Source: Hemileia vastatrix (Eukaryota > Basidiomycota > Pucciniomycetes > Pucciniales > Zaghouaniaceae). Taken from it: DNA of 64,000 nucleotides. Numbering within the stretch: position 1 is the stretch's first letter; every line of letters starts with the position of its first letter. Of the stretch, positions 44,388 through 55,520 are shown piece by piece. The notes under the pieces are model-generated. The model had not been told where the DNA came from and did no database searches. It saw nothing but the letters and a program-made list of their open reading frames with translations. Location of the stretch: positions 17,530,501 through 17,594,500 of the forward strand of contig JASXTE010000016.1 of assembly GCA_030280995.1 (NCBI GenBank), given 5' to 3'. A program made the translations under genes and the position numbers.

Positions 44388-46776
44388 TTGTTCATCTTAT
44401 TTTTGAAAGTGGTCCCTGTCCTCTGTCCCTTCTCTGTTCCAGTGTCTCCAAAACTTGCCAGTCCACTCCGGCGGATCGCTGCCTCTTGTCGCCTGATTGA
44501 TTGTAAGAGTTTATTTTTTATTTATCTTTTCATCGTGTCATTTATTGATAATTTTCCTTTTCCTTCCAGATCCAGATCCACAAAGCATAAATTTGCCTTG
44601 CCATATAACCATTAATTTGGCTGTCTCTCCACCACTTGGCGTCTTGTTGCTTCTGTGCACCCGCACCATTAATCGAGCCGTTCTTAGGGAAAGTATTGTG
44701 GGTGATGGCACAAGTCGGCCCTATGATGTGTTGGTCCTGTTTATTGCACTGGTTTGCGTTGACTCTGCTTTTTTTTCTCCAGTTCTTTGTATCTGATCTC
44801 ATTTAATTCTGTCCGTGTTTTTGTTTTGTTTTGTTTTGAACAAATCTTATTGGACTCGACTACCCATTGCCCCAGGCATATATTGCTATTTCTTTAGATG
44901 CAACTGGTGCTCTGAAGTTCCTGGCATTTTATGTTGCTCAGCGTGGAAACAACTCTGGCCATCAACTCTATCTTTTACTTTTCCTCTTCTTTTTCAGTTG
45001 TGCCATCATTTTTGGCAACGATCCCATCATATTATCGGGAACTGCATTTTTGGCTTACTTCACAAATGCGGTAGGCATCAAACCTCCAACTGCATGGATC
45101 TTTGCTCAATTTCTGGCAGCAAACGTTGCCAGTGCAGTTTTGGTGTCAAGCAATCCAACTAATGTGCTGGTTGCTCAAACTTTCAAGCTAAATTTCCTAA
45201 CGTTAGCCTTATTTTAACAAGCCCTAACTTATGATCGGCTATTATTAACTATAACAATATTATTATTATATTTTTTTTGCTTTCTTTCTCTTTCTTAAAA
45301 ATTAATTATGATGCTTATGATTTGTACCTTTTAAATCAAACCTGCCGGTCAAATTTCTATTTGTTGGATTTTTCGTATTGTCTTTGGGTATTAGGGGATT
45401 CACAAAATATACTATCTTACCCTCTATTATTGCTGGTATAGTCGGCTATTTCATTCTTTTCTCAACCTTCAAGTTTTTTTCTCGAATTCGTCATTTTCCT
45501 TTCTTAAAAAGTGTACCACATGGAGATTATATACCGAGCCAGATTGAACCACCCAATTTTTCGCCCGGCATGGCTCTTGTGGATCCTTCTGGAGCAGTTT
45601 TTCACGCCGCTTTAATGATTGTGACCTTGATCGTGTTGATTGGAGCAAGTTTTTTACCGAAAGCTCAAGTCTGGATGATTTGTTTACCTGCAGGTGTTGT
45701 TTCTTTGTTCAGAAATATCTTGAAGGACTCATACCACCTTCGAAAAAACGTGATATACAGGAGGAGGGGTTGCTCAGAAGCCTCTATGGAACTTAGCACA
45801 ACGCGCAAGACAACTTCTCACCAATTACCACTTCAAGCTGAAACAAAAGACCAGAGCGCAAGTAATGTTTCACCATCCAGCGCTTTGGAACGTCACTCAG
45901 GCATATGTTACAACTTTCAAGATCCTAATCACTCAATATCAAATGGAGATAGTCCACCAGAAATAACTGCATCAAAAAAAAGAGATTCACTTCAAAAGTC
46001 TCATATAATCAACAAGCCACCATTGTGGAAGAAGTTTTCCACTAATTTTCCAGTTACTGCCCATTCATTGGCGCATCTACCAATCATCCTTTTGCCATTT
46101 GCAGTTTCGATGTTTATTTTAGTTACAACTTTATCCCATGTTGGTTGGGTTTCGATTTTCTCTGGGTGGTTTGCTAAAGTCTGCACGACCCCGGCCCGAA
46201 CGGCGTTTTTTGTTGGTTACATTGGAAGCTTGGCTCTATGTCCTTTGTTTGGTAGTAAGGCAATTCAGCAAACACCCTTTGAAAAACACCAAAAGTGATT
46301 AATTTTTTCCCTCAACATTCATTAGCTAATATTGGGGCCACTATTCTACTGGTTAAAATCATCTCTAATGATAATTTTGTTCAAAGTGCGGCTGTGGTCA
46401 CAGAACCAAAAATTATGAAGTGTGCTATTTATTCGATAGCAATGGTTAGTCATTTATAGCTTTGAATTTTACCGAGAAAACATTTTTTAACATCCACGCG
46501 CCATGTTCTCAACATGTATTTTGGTTTTCAATATTTTTAAATTTAAATTTCCTATCTTGGCGCACTATTTTCACCAATTATTAGGCTTCTAATGTGGGTG
46601 CTTTTAGTCTCACTTTTCCATCAAGCCTAGCTGGGCTTCTTTGGATATCAATACTGCAGCAAAAAGATATCAGAGTTACCCCCAAGGCATTTTGTGGATG
46701 GAATTTGCTACCCGTTTGCATTTTAACCACAATTTCGATGGCAATAATTGTTTTGGAAGTACTATATTTTCCATGA
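44388..46776 (+). CDS. ArsB/CitMHS-type (ion transporter superfamily) membrane permease, multi-exon
   Basis: Polytopic membrane protein of the ion-transporter superfamily, which includes the ArsB, NhaD and citrate families and moves anions or exchanges cations across membranes. Exons by content: about 44407-44505 (first hydrophobic segment), 44570-44752 (SINLPCHITINLAVSPPLGV ... RPYDVLVLFIAL), 44873-45205 (AYIAISLDATGALKFLAFYV; FGNDPIILSGTAFLAYF; NVASAVLVSSNPTNVLVAQ), about 45350-46250 (long hydrophilic loop SMELSTTRKTTSHQL... then VTAHSLAHLPIILLPFAVSM and LALCPLFG), 46305-46442 (LANIGATILLVKII) and 46585-46776 (SNVGAFSLTFPSSLAGLLW; stop at 46774-46776). The paired NDP and SNPTN loops are the substrate-site signature of the superfamily. 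The start codon is uncertain: 44388 is a TTG, and an upstream ATG or first exon is likely. The substrate is unknown. No break was noticed. Confidence 0.78.
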
Positions 46777-47224
46777 GGTATTTCCTTATATATTCAGAAA
46801 AGCTAAATTTGCACAAATAGTTGATATTTTTAAATGAAACTTTTGAATCTCACACTTTTCGTTTTTATTGATCGATTCTTTACATGTTGTTTTGCTTCTC
46901 ATCCAGTCCTTTCATAAATGTATCTTCCTGGTTATATAAATAATATTTGTGGAACAAAAAAAAATTTCATATATATTTAAATATTCAATGACTAAAAGGT
47001 CTCTGTTTAATATTTTTTTGAAAATAGCATAAAAAAAGAAAAAAAATTGCAGTATAATGAATTTTTTTCTTTTTTGGATGAGAAAAAAATGTAGAATTAA
47101 TTCAAATGAAGAAAGTAATATAAGCTAAACTTTATGCGGATAAAAATAAAATTCAGCTTGGTCTTCTTCTCACTATTGATTGTGCTCATCATAGAAGTTT
47201 AAAAAATGGTGACAATCTCATGTT

Positions 47225-47260
<36 letters not shown>

Positions 47261-47459
47261 TTCTTGTTACATATCTTGAGATGAAATTCAGATGCTTACA
47301 ATCATTGAAAAAAAAACAAAATATGATTCGTACTTTTTTTTTTTTTTGACTTGATTTGATTTGGTTTGGTTTGGTTTTGGCTTTGAGAATTGGGATAGGT
47401 AAAATAATGTGTTGAAAAAAAAAAAAAAAAAAAAGATAAGGTGAAGGATGATTAGAAGA
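46777..47459. repeat. Downstream AT-rich DNA with long T and A homopolymers
   Basis: Non-coding. It carries a run of about 33 T at 47227-47259, a second T run near 47335-47347 and an A run near 47416-47434. A TTTGG-type repeat lies at about 47352-47376. The permease polyadenylation site should lie near its start. Confidence 0.6.
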
Positions 47460-47590
47460 CACCACACAATATTTGGGGGGGACTTGCTAGCAAGTCCTCA
47501 ACTTGAACTCATATGGAACTCAGACTGAACTTAAAATGAACTGATACTGAACTTTACTTTGAACTCATCTTGAGCTCTTGACCAATAATG
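47460..47590. mobile_element. Left end of a CACYRCRCAATAT-type MITE family
   Basis: CACCACACAATATTTGGGGG, then the foldback GGACTTGCTAGCAAGTCC, then repeats of TGAACT/TGAGTT. The same layout forms the left ends at 59724 and 60172. No matching right end follows nearby; the next one is at 55455-55520. Confidence 0.65.
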
Positions 47591-48776
47591 GATGAGTCTG
47601 TGCTGGAATAATAGTGAAAGTTTAATGAATAATTTATAGAAATAATAACAAGGGTAGATTACAAATCTGATCCATTCACAGAATTTTTTTCATAAAACAA
47701 AATTTAATTTTCATTTTGAATTTCACTTGATCATTAAAAAGACTGAAAATTATACTATTTATTTAAAAAGCATCACTCTTAACCTCTCTAATGATTTTAT
47801 TGGTTTTTTTTTTTTTGAAAAAATATATAATAAGATCAGTGGTTCTTTTTATTGATAACTCCTTTTAACCAAGAATTTGAAGCTTTCATTTTTTAATTGA
47901 AACAATATTACCTGATTTTTTTTGTATTTTTATTATTTCTGATTATGCAATATAATTATTTTCAGTACAATGGGTATATTTAACAAACATATTGAACCAT
48001 CAAAATACTCAAGTATTTTATTCTAGAATAATGTGAAAAGACTCATAATTAAAAAAAAATTAAAAGATAGCAATATGTTTTCCTAATTTCTGTTTCAATG
48101 AAGTCCTCTCATAACTTCTTTAAACTAAGCACTAATAATTGATAAATTGTTTAATTATATGTTTAGAAAGAAGTATAGTTCTTATACCAGTGGATTTTAA
48201 TCAAATTTTTTACATTTTTATATGCAAGAAGATGACTAAAATTAAAAGGAAATATATTTTTGCTCTTTTTTTTGTTCTATTGAATATTCAACTACTAAGA
48301 ATTTTGTCAATATACATTTATTCAATGTAATACGCATATTATATTCTGGAACTTTTCATGATGTATTTCATCAAAATTTAATGTAAATATGTTTATTTGG
48401 TAGAGTAATCTCATGAGTTGAGATAATTAATCACCATTCAGTAAAAATTCCATATGAAAAACTGAAATTCAAGCCAGATGTAAAACTTTAAATATAATAA
48501 AAACAAATCAGTATAAATTTATTTCAACTTTAATTTTAGTGCTTGATTTTGCTTCAATGCTGTATTGTGGGATGATTTCAGTTTCAACTTGGGAATAAGC
48601 ACCATATATTTAACAAAGTTTTCTCATGTTAAAAAATGTGCTTCAGGTAAATATTTTGATTGTATTATTGTTCATGAACTGAATTAAATAGGTAGAAGTG
48701 GTACTTCTTCATAATTCTATCAGTTTCAAATTGAAAAACTATTATATGATATTTATTTTGTTAAAAAGACACAATA
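47591..48776. other. AT-rich DNA, nothing recognised
   Basis: About 1.2 kb of AT-rich sequence. The short ORF near 48139 has no recognisable content and is probably chance. Confidence 0.45.
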
Positions 48777-48796
48777 GGGGGTGTCAGTTCTGGCAA

Positions 48797-48850
48797 ATCC
48801 GCACTTAAATTAAGTGCGGATTTCAAACCAAATCAGCACTTACAAATCAG
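48797..48850. repeat. Left subterminal AAGTGCGGATTT repeats of the Harbinger element
   Basis: AAATCCGCACTTAA and TTAAGTGCGGATTT form a palindrome here, followed by variant copies (AAATCAGCACTTA). At the other end the exact 12-mer or its reverse recurs about five times between 51846 and 51984. Clustered subterminal motifs are typical binding sites for a Harbinger transposase or its Myb-like partner. Confidence 0.7.
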
Positions 48851-49053
48851 CACTTAAATTTTGCAAAAAAGTCACTTATTTCAAAAAAGGGTGTCAGTTA
48901 TGACCTCAAATCAGCACTTTTTTCCCGTTTTTTTTCACAACCACATTTTGGCCACAAAACATCCCTTCCTTTCTTACCCCATCCCTGTCACATGTGACAC
49001 ACTGACCTTCCTCGCTACCTACCCATCAATCCTTGGCACACACCCCTTCCTGA

Positions 49054-50057
49054 CATTTTCAATATTTTGACCAGGCATGTTTACATTCTTTTTTACTTAT
49101 TTCTTCTACTTTTTAATCTTTTTTCTTGTTATGTGCCAGTTTCATAATGCCTCCCAGACATTCCAAATCTCAAAAGGTAACTCAAAAATCTGCTTCGTCA
49201 CAAAAGTCTCCTCATAAAGCAAGGATTACATAGAAAAAAAATCAGTGACTTTTTCTATTACTTACAACTGTTTTTACAGAATTGAAAACTATGTTTCAGC
49301 TAATATTTTATGGAAGTGAACTCTGTTCTTCGCCCGAAGAACAGAGTTCATCCTCCTATTTTCACATTCTGTTTGCACCAATCTCCAACATTTTCAATAT
49401 TTTGACCAGGCATGTTTACATTCTTTTTTACTTATTTCTTCTACTTTTTAATCTTTTTTCTTGTTATGTGCCAGTTTCATAATGCCTCCCAGACATTCCA
49501 AATCTCAAAAGGTAACTCAAAAATCTGCTTCCTCACAAAAGTCTCCTCGTAAAGCAAGGATTACATAGAAAAAAAATCAGTGACTTTTTCTATTACTTAC
49601 AACTGTTTTTACAGAATTTAAAACTATGTTTCAGCTAATATTTTATGGAAGTGAACTCTGTTCTTCGCCCGAAGAACAGAGTTCATCCTCCTATTTTCAC
49701 ATTCTGTTTGCACCAATCTCCAACATTTTCAATATTTTGACCAGGCATGTTTACATTCTTTTTTACTTATTTCTTCTACTTTTTAATCTTTTTTCTTGTT
49801 ATGTGCCAGTTTCATAATGCCTCCCAGACATTCCAAATCTCAAAGGGTAACTCAAAAATCTGCTTCGTCACAAAAGTCTCCTCGTAAAGCAAGGATTACA
49901 TAGAAAAAAAATCAGTGACTTTTTCTATTACTTACAACTGTTTTTACAGAATTGAAAACTATGTTTCAGCTAATATTTTATGGAAGTGAACTCTGTTCTT
50001 CGCCCGAAGAACAGAGTTCATCCTCCTATTTTCACACTCTGTTTGCACCAATCTCCA
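49054..50057. repeat. Three tandem 335-bp repeats, each with a 32-bp perfect hairpin
   Basis: Copies start at 49054, 49389 and 49724, and the units are nearly identical. Each contains GAACTCTGTTCTTCG-CC-CGAAGAACAGAGTTC (49318-49349, 49653-49684, 49988-50019). Each also holds a plus-strand start ATGCCTCCCAGACATTCC (MPPRHSKSQK), as at 49148, ending in a donor-like AAAGGTAACT. In the inverted copy B the equivalent place leads into a Myb/SANT-like ORF, so this is probably the first exon of that lost ORF in triplicate. Confidence 0.85.
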
Positions 50058-50433
50058 TCCCTTTCAATTCTATCAACACATGCTTGTCTTCCCTCCCCAT
50101 GCCTTTCGCTATCCTCCCAGCCCCATTGTATGCCATCCTCTTTTGATCCCCATTTCACCCCTCTCAACCTCTCCCAGACCCTTTTCTTCATTTAAAATGC
50201 CTCAGAACCCTTAATCTTCCCTTCCAACTCTTTCCCAACCTTTGAGTGACTGAAAAAATATGTGTTTGCTGAAAATATGCGATTTCATGTTGAGTTGATG
50301 AAAGAAAACACAGAGAGAAAAAAAAATAAGACTTTAACAGCAAATTCAAAAACCAAAAAAATATGCAAAAAAATTTACCATTCTCAGTGAATAATACATG
50401 CAAATTGATAATTTGAAGAGAAAGAGAAAAAAA
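50058..50433. other. Interior of the Harbinger element between repeats and transposase
   Basis: A C/T-rich stretch (50060-50200) turns into AT-rich sequence. It is the position expected for the shared 3' ends of two convergent genes, the Myb-like ORF on the plus strand and the transposase on the minus strand. No coding sequence was recognised. Confidence 0.4.
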
Positions 50434-51692
50434 TTAAAATTGCATTGAAAAATGTTGGAGTGTTATTGGAAGGATTTTCGCCCTTATACTAGTTGATTGA
50501 GAAATAGAAGTGTTGGATATAGTCGGAGGTGAATCAACTTGTTCATCTTCATACAGCTCTAACCATTGATCTTTGAGGTCAGCAAGTAGGTTATGAAGTA
50601 TAGTGCAACACAGAATCCAGTTGATCACCGCCTCCATTTCAGATTTATTTCTAAGAGGACTTCTTAATTCCCTTAAACTAGAAAAATGGCCTTTCAAGAT
50701 TCCAATAGAATGTTCAATACGGACTCTTGACTTTGCCAAATGATTGTTGAATTTGGCATTTTGACTGTCTTCTGAAGCTGCTCCCCAAAAAGCAGGAAGT
50801 ACATACTTTCCATTCACATAAGCAGAATCTGAAAGAAGATACTGAGCTTCATCAAAGAATTTTTCAGGTTCATTTGAATTTTGCATTCTTGGAAGACATA
50901 GGAGTCATGAAATGAGCCAGGATAGCCAGCGAAGAATGATATAAATTTTTTTATTACGTCACATATAAGCTGAATATAAATTGAATATCTATAAAGAAGA
51001 TATATTTGTTTGTGTTACCTTCAAAGAGAATGAAAGGAGTTAAAAATAATCTACTTCTTTTTACAGTCAAAGTAATTGTTTCCACCTTGAGTAGGTTTCT
51101 GGCTCAAACAAATAGTAGTACCATCAACAAAACCAATACATCCTGGGAAGCCCTCTGCTTGCATAACCTGAGATAATTCAAGTCGCTCTTCTTTTGTTGG
51201 CCAGGTGAGAAGTTGAGATTCCAAGGAGTTGATGGCAGTGATACATCGTTTGGTATAAGTGTTAACTGAACCATACCCTAAATCAAAGACATTTTCTAAA
51301 CGTTTCAAAGTGGCTCCATTACCATTTGAACCCAAACGACATAATGTGATGGCCAATTGAATTGAAGGATGTCGTTGTTCTTTTTGAGAATTATTGTGAA
51401 ATATGGGATGATCCTGAATAAGCTCAAGCAATTTAAGGAAACATTCCTGAGAAGTCCTGAACAGCTGTCTAAAACTGGGTGTAGATAGGTTAAGAAGTGT
51501 TTGGATGGTGTACTTGGGGGTATGAAGTACTTGAGGCTTTCTGGGAAGAAGGTAACGTTTCCTGGCCATTTTTGATAAAACGACAAAATCTTCTTCTAGA
51601 TCAGAATCGGAATCAGAGTCCAAGAGCAGTTCAAGCGCCATGAAAGTCATTGCTTTATGTAATTTATCACGATTTGAAAGTGAGGAAGGCAT
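50434..51692 (-). pseudogene. Harbinger DDE transposase, one intron and one apparent frameshift
   Basis: A nuclease-type transposase (DDE_Tnp_4 family). The first part (51692-51055) includes TYTKRCITAINSLESQL and IGFVDGTTICLSQKP with the first Asp, then NYFDCKKK. A 66-nt intron (51054-50989, GT...AG) joins KK to YSIYIQLICD and FFAGYPGSFHDSYVFQ. Near 50885 the frame shifts into the second long frame, which holds LLSDSAYVNGKYVLPAF (second Asp) and RVRIEHSIGILKGHF (Glu). All three catalytic acids survive. The product would be about 380-390 residues, near the family norm. Because of the frameshift I list it as a pseudogene, but an error in the sequence or a second intron could explain it. Confidence 0.85.
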
Positions 51693-51999
51693 GACTCTTA
51701 TATGATATGATATGAAGATGTAAGTGATGTACGATGTTTTGAGTTATGAAGTGTTATTCTGCGGAGTGCTGCGTATGAATGGGATGATGCTGACAAATCA
51801 GTGAAATGGGACTTGATGGTGAAATCAGCACTTTTGGTTGAGAAAGTGCGGATTTGAGTGAAATAAGTGACTTATTTCATTTTGAAATCCACCAGTATTG
51901 GGGCTAGTGTGTTTTGGAAATCCGCACTTATTTAAGTGCGGATTTGGTCAAATTTAAGTGCGGATTTGTAAGTGCGGATTTGCCAGAACTGACACCCCC

Positions 52000-52350
52000 T
52001 AATAGGTACTTTAGATTATTCCCATTTAGCAAAGCAGCTGTAAAGGCAATCATATTTTGATTAAAAATAATATTATTCCATATTTGAAATGAATAGAAAA
52101 AACATTGCAATTCTACAGTGTTGAAAAATAAATTAAGTGAAATGTTGCAGGTACACTTTTTTAGTCTTTAGAATAAAAGTTTCAATAGGAGTAATTCACA
52201 TCTGAAAACTTACACACAATTCTAAAATTAAATATATGGGTTCAAGATTTATCAATGATTTATTGGAATAATGATATTCGTGCTGATTGGTAGATCTTAT
52301 ATGATGTTTCTATTCAATTTCTAAGTGTATTAAAATCAATCCCTTTAATA
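52000..52350. other. Short AT-rich spacer between Harbinger element and MITE
   Basis: No gene. TAATA at 52346-52350 is the left flank of the second 198-bp MITE. Confidence 0.4.
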
Positions 52351-52548
52351 GTGGGTATCAAAGTTAGAAATCTTCCATTTCAAAATACCTCTTTTTTCCA
52401 CCAAATCAACAATGATTATTTTTAAAGGTATGCCATCTTGTACCCCCAAAACATTTTTTTACTGAGAATTAATGTCATTCTTGTGGCTTTCTTTATGTGC
52501 TGTGAAATACCTTTTAAATAATTACAAATTTCTAACTTTGATACCCCC
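52351..52548. mobile_element. 198-bp MITE, copy 2 (TAATA flanks)
   Basis: Ends GTGGGTATCAAAGTTAGAAAT and ATTTCTAACTTTGATACCCCC. The left tip has mutated from GGGGG to GTGGG. TAATA flanks both sides (52346-52350 and 52549-52553). Very similar to 41466-41663 throughout and of the same length. Confidence 0.85.
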
Positions 52549-52553
52549 TAATA

Positions 52554-53879
52554 TTTTATTTAAATATAAGAATTTATAAATCTTCTTGAAATTGGCCTTA
52601 TCACAAAGAAATACTTGAATGAGAATATTGTTATAAAAATTAATTTAAATAGAATAATTTCAAATCTTCATTACATATTTAAAACATAAAATAAATATTA
52701 AAATTTGACTTTTTATAAAAATATATCTTGATTTAAAAGACATTTACTTAATTTTTTTTTTACAAAACCACCAATTTTATCCTGTGAGTCTTCCCTTCAC
52801 TTACAAATATAAGTCTAAAAAATTAATATGATGCTCCAAAGACTCTATATGATGTTTACCTTTAGCAAAAAAAAAAAATATATATATATACTTCAAATCT
52901 AAGCAAAAGAGCTGATACCTTTTTTATATAATATAGTTGTATAAAATTGATTTTTATTTGGTTTCTTAATCTGTCATATGGAAAGAACTCATATCATAAT
53001 ATTATATCATCAACTTAAAACTATTTTTAATATGATATTTTATCAAAATGATTCTTAATTTGTACTTATTTTCACAACCTCAAAGTATTTAATAAAAATA
53101 TTTTGATATAAAAATGTAATTATTTTTATATTTAAGAATGCTTAATAAAATTTCTAAAAAAGTATTAATTTTTTCATGGCTTAACTTAGCTTGAACCACA
53201 CTTGGAAAAAGGATTGCATTGAGAGTTCGATCTAAGTTCCACCAAAAACATGATAAATATTTTTTTGGAAAATGTATATAGTCATTGCAATGAAAAAAAT
53301 TAGTAAAAGAAAGGACTCAGAGATTTTTTTTCTGTTACTGAATAGATTATTGTAAATATATTGAGGTAGATAAATTATTAAAATTTTGTAAATTTGCAGT
53401 TAGTACAGTCAATTATCCAGCTATATATAGTAATCACAAAACAAGAAATGAAGCTAAATGGTTATATATGCAGATAGATCCTTTCTTCAAACTTTACTTG
53501 AATTATTTAATTTAATTAAAAGATCTTAGTAATCTAACCAACATATTTTACTATTACATTTAAAAATAAATACAGTAAACCCCTAAAATACATAAGCTCA
53601 ATAGTTTAAAATTTCTTTAAATGTTTAGTTTTAGTTTTCAACTTTTTGCTACAATTTTCCTTTTATGTTATTCATTTGTAAAATTTATAGTTATCAGAAG
53701 CATACTGTCAATTCTTGTGTAAAAAAGAAAAATAGTATTTCATTACCAATTATTTTATTTTATTATTTTTTAGTCTTAAAGTGAATTGTAAATCAAAAAT
53801 ATAAAATAAAGATATATAAACAGTAGGTTTAACTTCAAAAATATCAATAAAAGATAATTATCAATCATTTTTCATATTG
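52554..53879. other. AT-rich DNA, nothing recognised
   Basis: No ORF, RNA gene or clear repeat. A TATATATA run lies near 52878-52888. Confidence 0.45.
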
Positions 53880-54665
53880 GAAAAATAGAGCTGTAGATTA
53901 AAGGGGTGGACTCTAATTTCTGCCCTAAGAATAGAGTACAATCTCCATTTTTTTGCTACCTCAATTGAAAATCTCAATCTCTCCACACAGATTTTTCTAC
54001 CTCGTCATTTCTGTTTGTTTATTACCACCCCCCACCCTTTTGTTGCCCTCCTGATAAATTTGCTACAACCTCTAAGCTTCAAAATCCAAGTTTAACACCT
54101 CATCACTATTCCCCTCCACTCTATTTTCAATTTTAACACAACTACACCCCTTTTGCTACCATCCTCATCCCTCACCACTCCTTTCTTGCCTCTCCATACC
54201 CTACCCCACCCCTTTCAACCTCACCCTATCTATTTTTACCTCAACTCCACCACACTCCTCTTAAAACTGATTAAAATGATTTTGCTTTCAACCCCATTTT
54301 TTCACTCTTCACCCCAGGCATTCCCCACCCCACCCCAATCCTCCCTTTCAATTTTCATCCAACCCCTATGGCTTTCTAAATTACCCCCTTTTCAGCCTAT
54401 AGGGTTAAAGTGGTTAGAAGGAGAGAAAAAGGAGTGATATTAAGAAAGTTGGGGTGGAAAGTGGTGGAGAGGGGAGTAAATAGGGTTTTAAGGGGTGCGA
54501 AATAAGTGAGGAGGGGTGTAATGGGATGATTAGGGATGGAGAAGAAGGAATAAGGGTTTGGGATGGGAGAGTTCTTGGTAGACTTAAATAAGATGTAAGA
54601 TGGAGAAAATTTAAGATGGTAGAAGAATGAGATGTGAAATTTGAGGGAGGAAAGTACTTGTAAGC
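53880..54665. repeat. Pyrimidine-rich block followed by purine-rich block
   Basis: 53920-54395 is dominated by C and T and 54405-54660 by G and A on the same strand, switching at AACCCCTATGGCT...AGCCTATAGGGTT (54360-54407). This is the signature of an imperfect foldback structure. It starts with a degenerate hairpin (GGACTCTAATTTCTGCCCTAAGAATAGAGTAC-like, split here for length: arms GGACTCT and AGAGTAC) reminiscent of the hairpins at 49318. The ORFs predicted here on both strands reflect base composition only. Confidence 0.5.
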
Positions 54666-55454
54666 ACCATTTTGAAACAATGTAAGCACAAAAATTATAT
54701 AATATATTATGAGACTTCAAAACCATAATGGCATGAAACATCCCAAAAATAACATAAAAATATTTTTCAATATTTATTAACCATAGATTTTATTCTCATA
54801 GAAATTGGATTTTTTATTCTTTTGATATAATGAAGATCATGGTGAGTTATAATTTTAATAGAATTGGGCCCATTCCCTGTTTTAACTTATATAAATATGG
54901 GATGTAAATCAATCTTAAAAATTTTTCTATTGACTAAATTTAATGTTAAATTATTTTAAAGAGTGTTTCAACTTCCACAAATGTTTTGAAAGTGGATAAA
55001 AAACTAATAATATTGATCGATAAAATGAGAAAAGGCATTTTTTACTCAATTTTTTACTGATAAAAATTTGATGACATATAGAAATTCAATAAATATTTCT
55101 TGATGAATAATTTCTTAGAATATTGGATGTTTTATCTATATATTCATAGTTTGAATAACCAATAAATTTTTGTGAAAGCTCTTATAATTCAAAGTATCTG
55201 AGAATCTCATTAGATTCAAAAAATGAAAAAAATGTACAACTTTTCAAAATCTTATGAAGCCACCAGGCTAGATTGATAGTTGGGCTAATTTATTTTTTTA
55301 TCCCTTCAACAAGTCATCTGATTCAAGTATAAATATTTTTTGAACTATTAATCAACAGTTGTTCAATGAAGGTTCAAATTATTTTCAAGGTGTTTCAAAA
55401 ATAAATTCACTATTTCTTCATGATTGTTTCATCACTACCTCAATGTGTGCTCAA
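54666..55454. other. AT-rich DNA, nothing recognised
   Basis: No credible coding or structural feature was seen. Confidence 0.45.
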
Positions 55455-55520
55455 TTAGATATAAATTAGGGCTCAAGGTTACAGACTTGATAGAAAGTCT
55501 GCCCTCCATATTGCATGGTG
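55455..55520. mobile_element. Right end of a CACYRCRCAATAT-type MITE family
   Basis: ACTTGATAGAAAGTCTGCCC, then TCCATATTGCATGGTG, matches the right ends at 59984 and 60421 (GGACTTTCTAGAAAGTCC, then TATATTGTGTAGTG). No left end lies close by; the nearest unpaired one is at 47460. Confidence 0.6.

Larger units (their letters stand above)
48777..51999 (-). mobile_element. PIF/Harbinger DNA transposon, 3.2 kb ('copy A')
   Basis: Ends GGGGGTGTCAGTTCTGGCAA (48777) and TTGCCAGAACTGACACCCCC (to 51999) are perfect 20-bp inverted repeats and continue as AATCCGCACTTA. Flanks are CAATA and TAATA, close to the perfect TAATA flanks of the two 198-bp MITEs. The element holds a DDE transposase on the minus strand, three 335-bp tandem repeats and many copies of AAGTGCGGATTT near both ends. 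Confidence 0.92.

Noticed and set aside
49282..50146. Repeated small ORF (MFQLIFYGSELCSSPEEQSS) in the tandem array
   Set aside because: It spans the hairpin and recurs only because the DNA is repeated. The SSPEEQSS part is the hairpin translated, so I do not treat it as a gene.
54153..54741. Overlapping Ser/Pro/Leu-rich ORFs on both strands
   Set aside because: They follow the pyrimidine/purine block. There is no domain, and similar ORFs occur in several frames at once.
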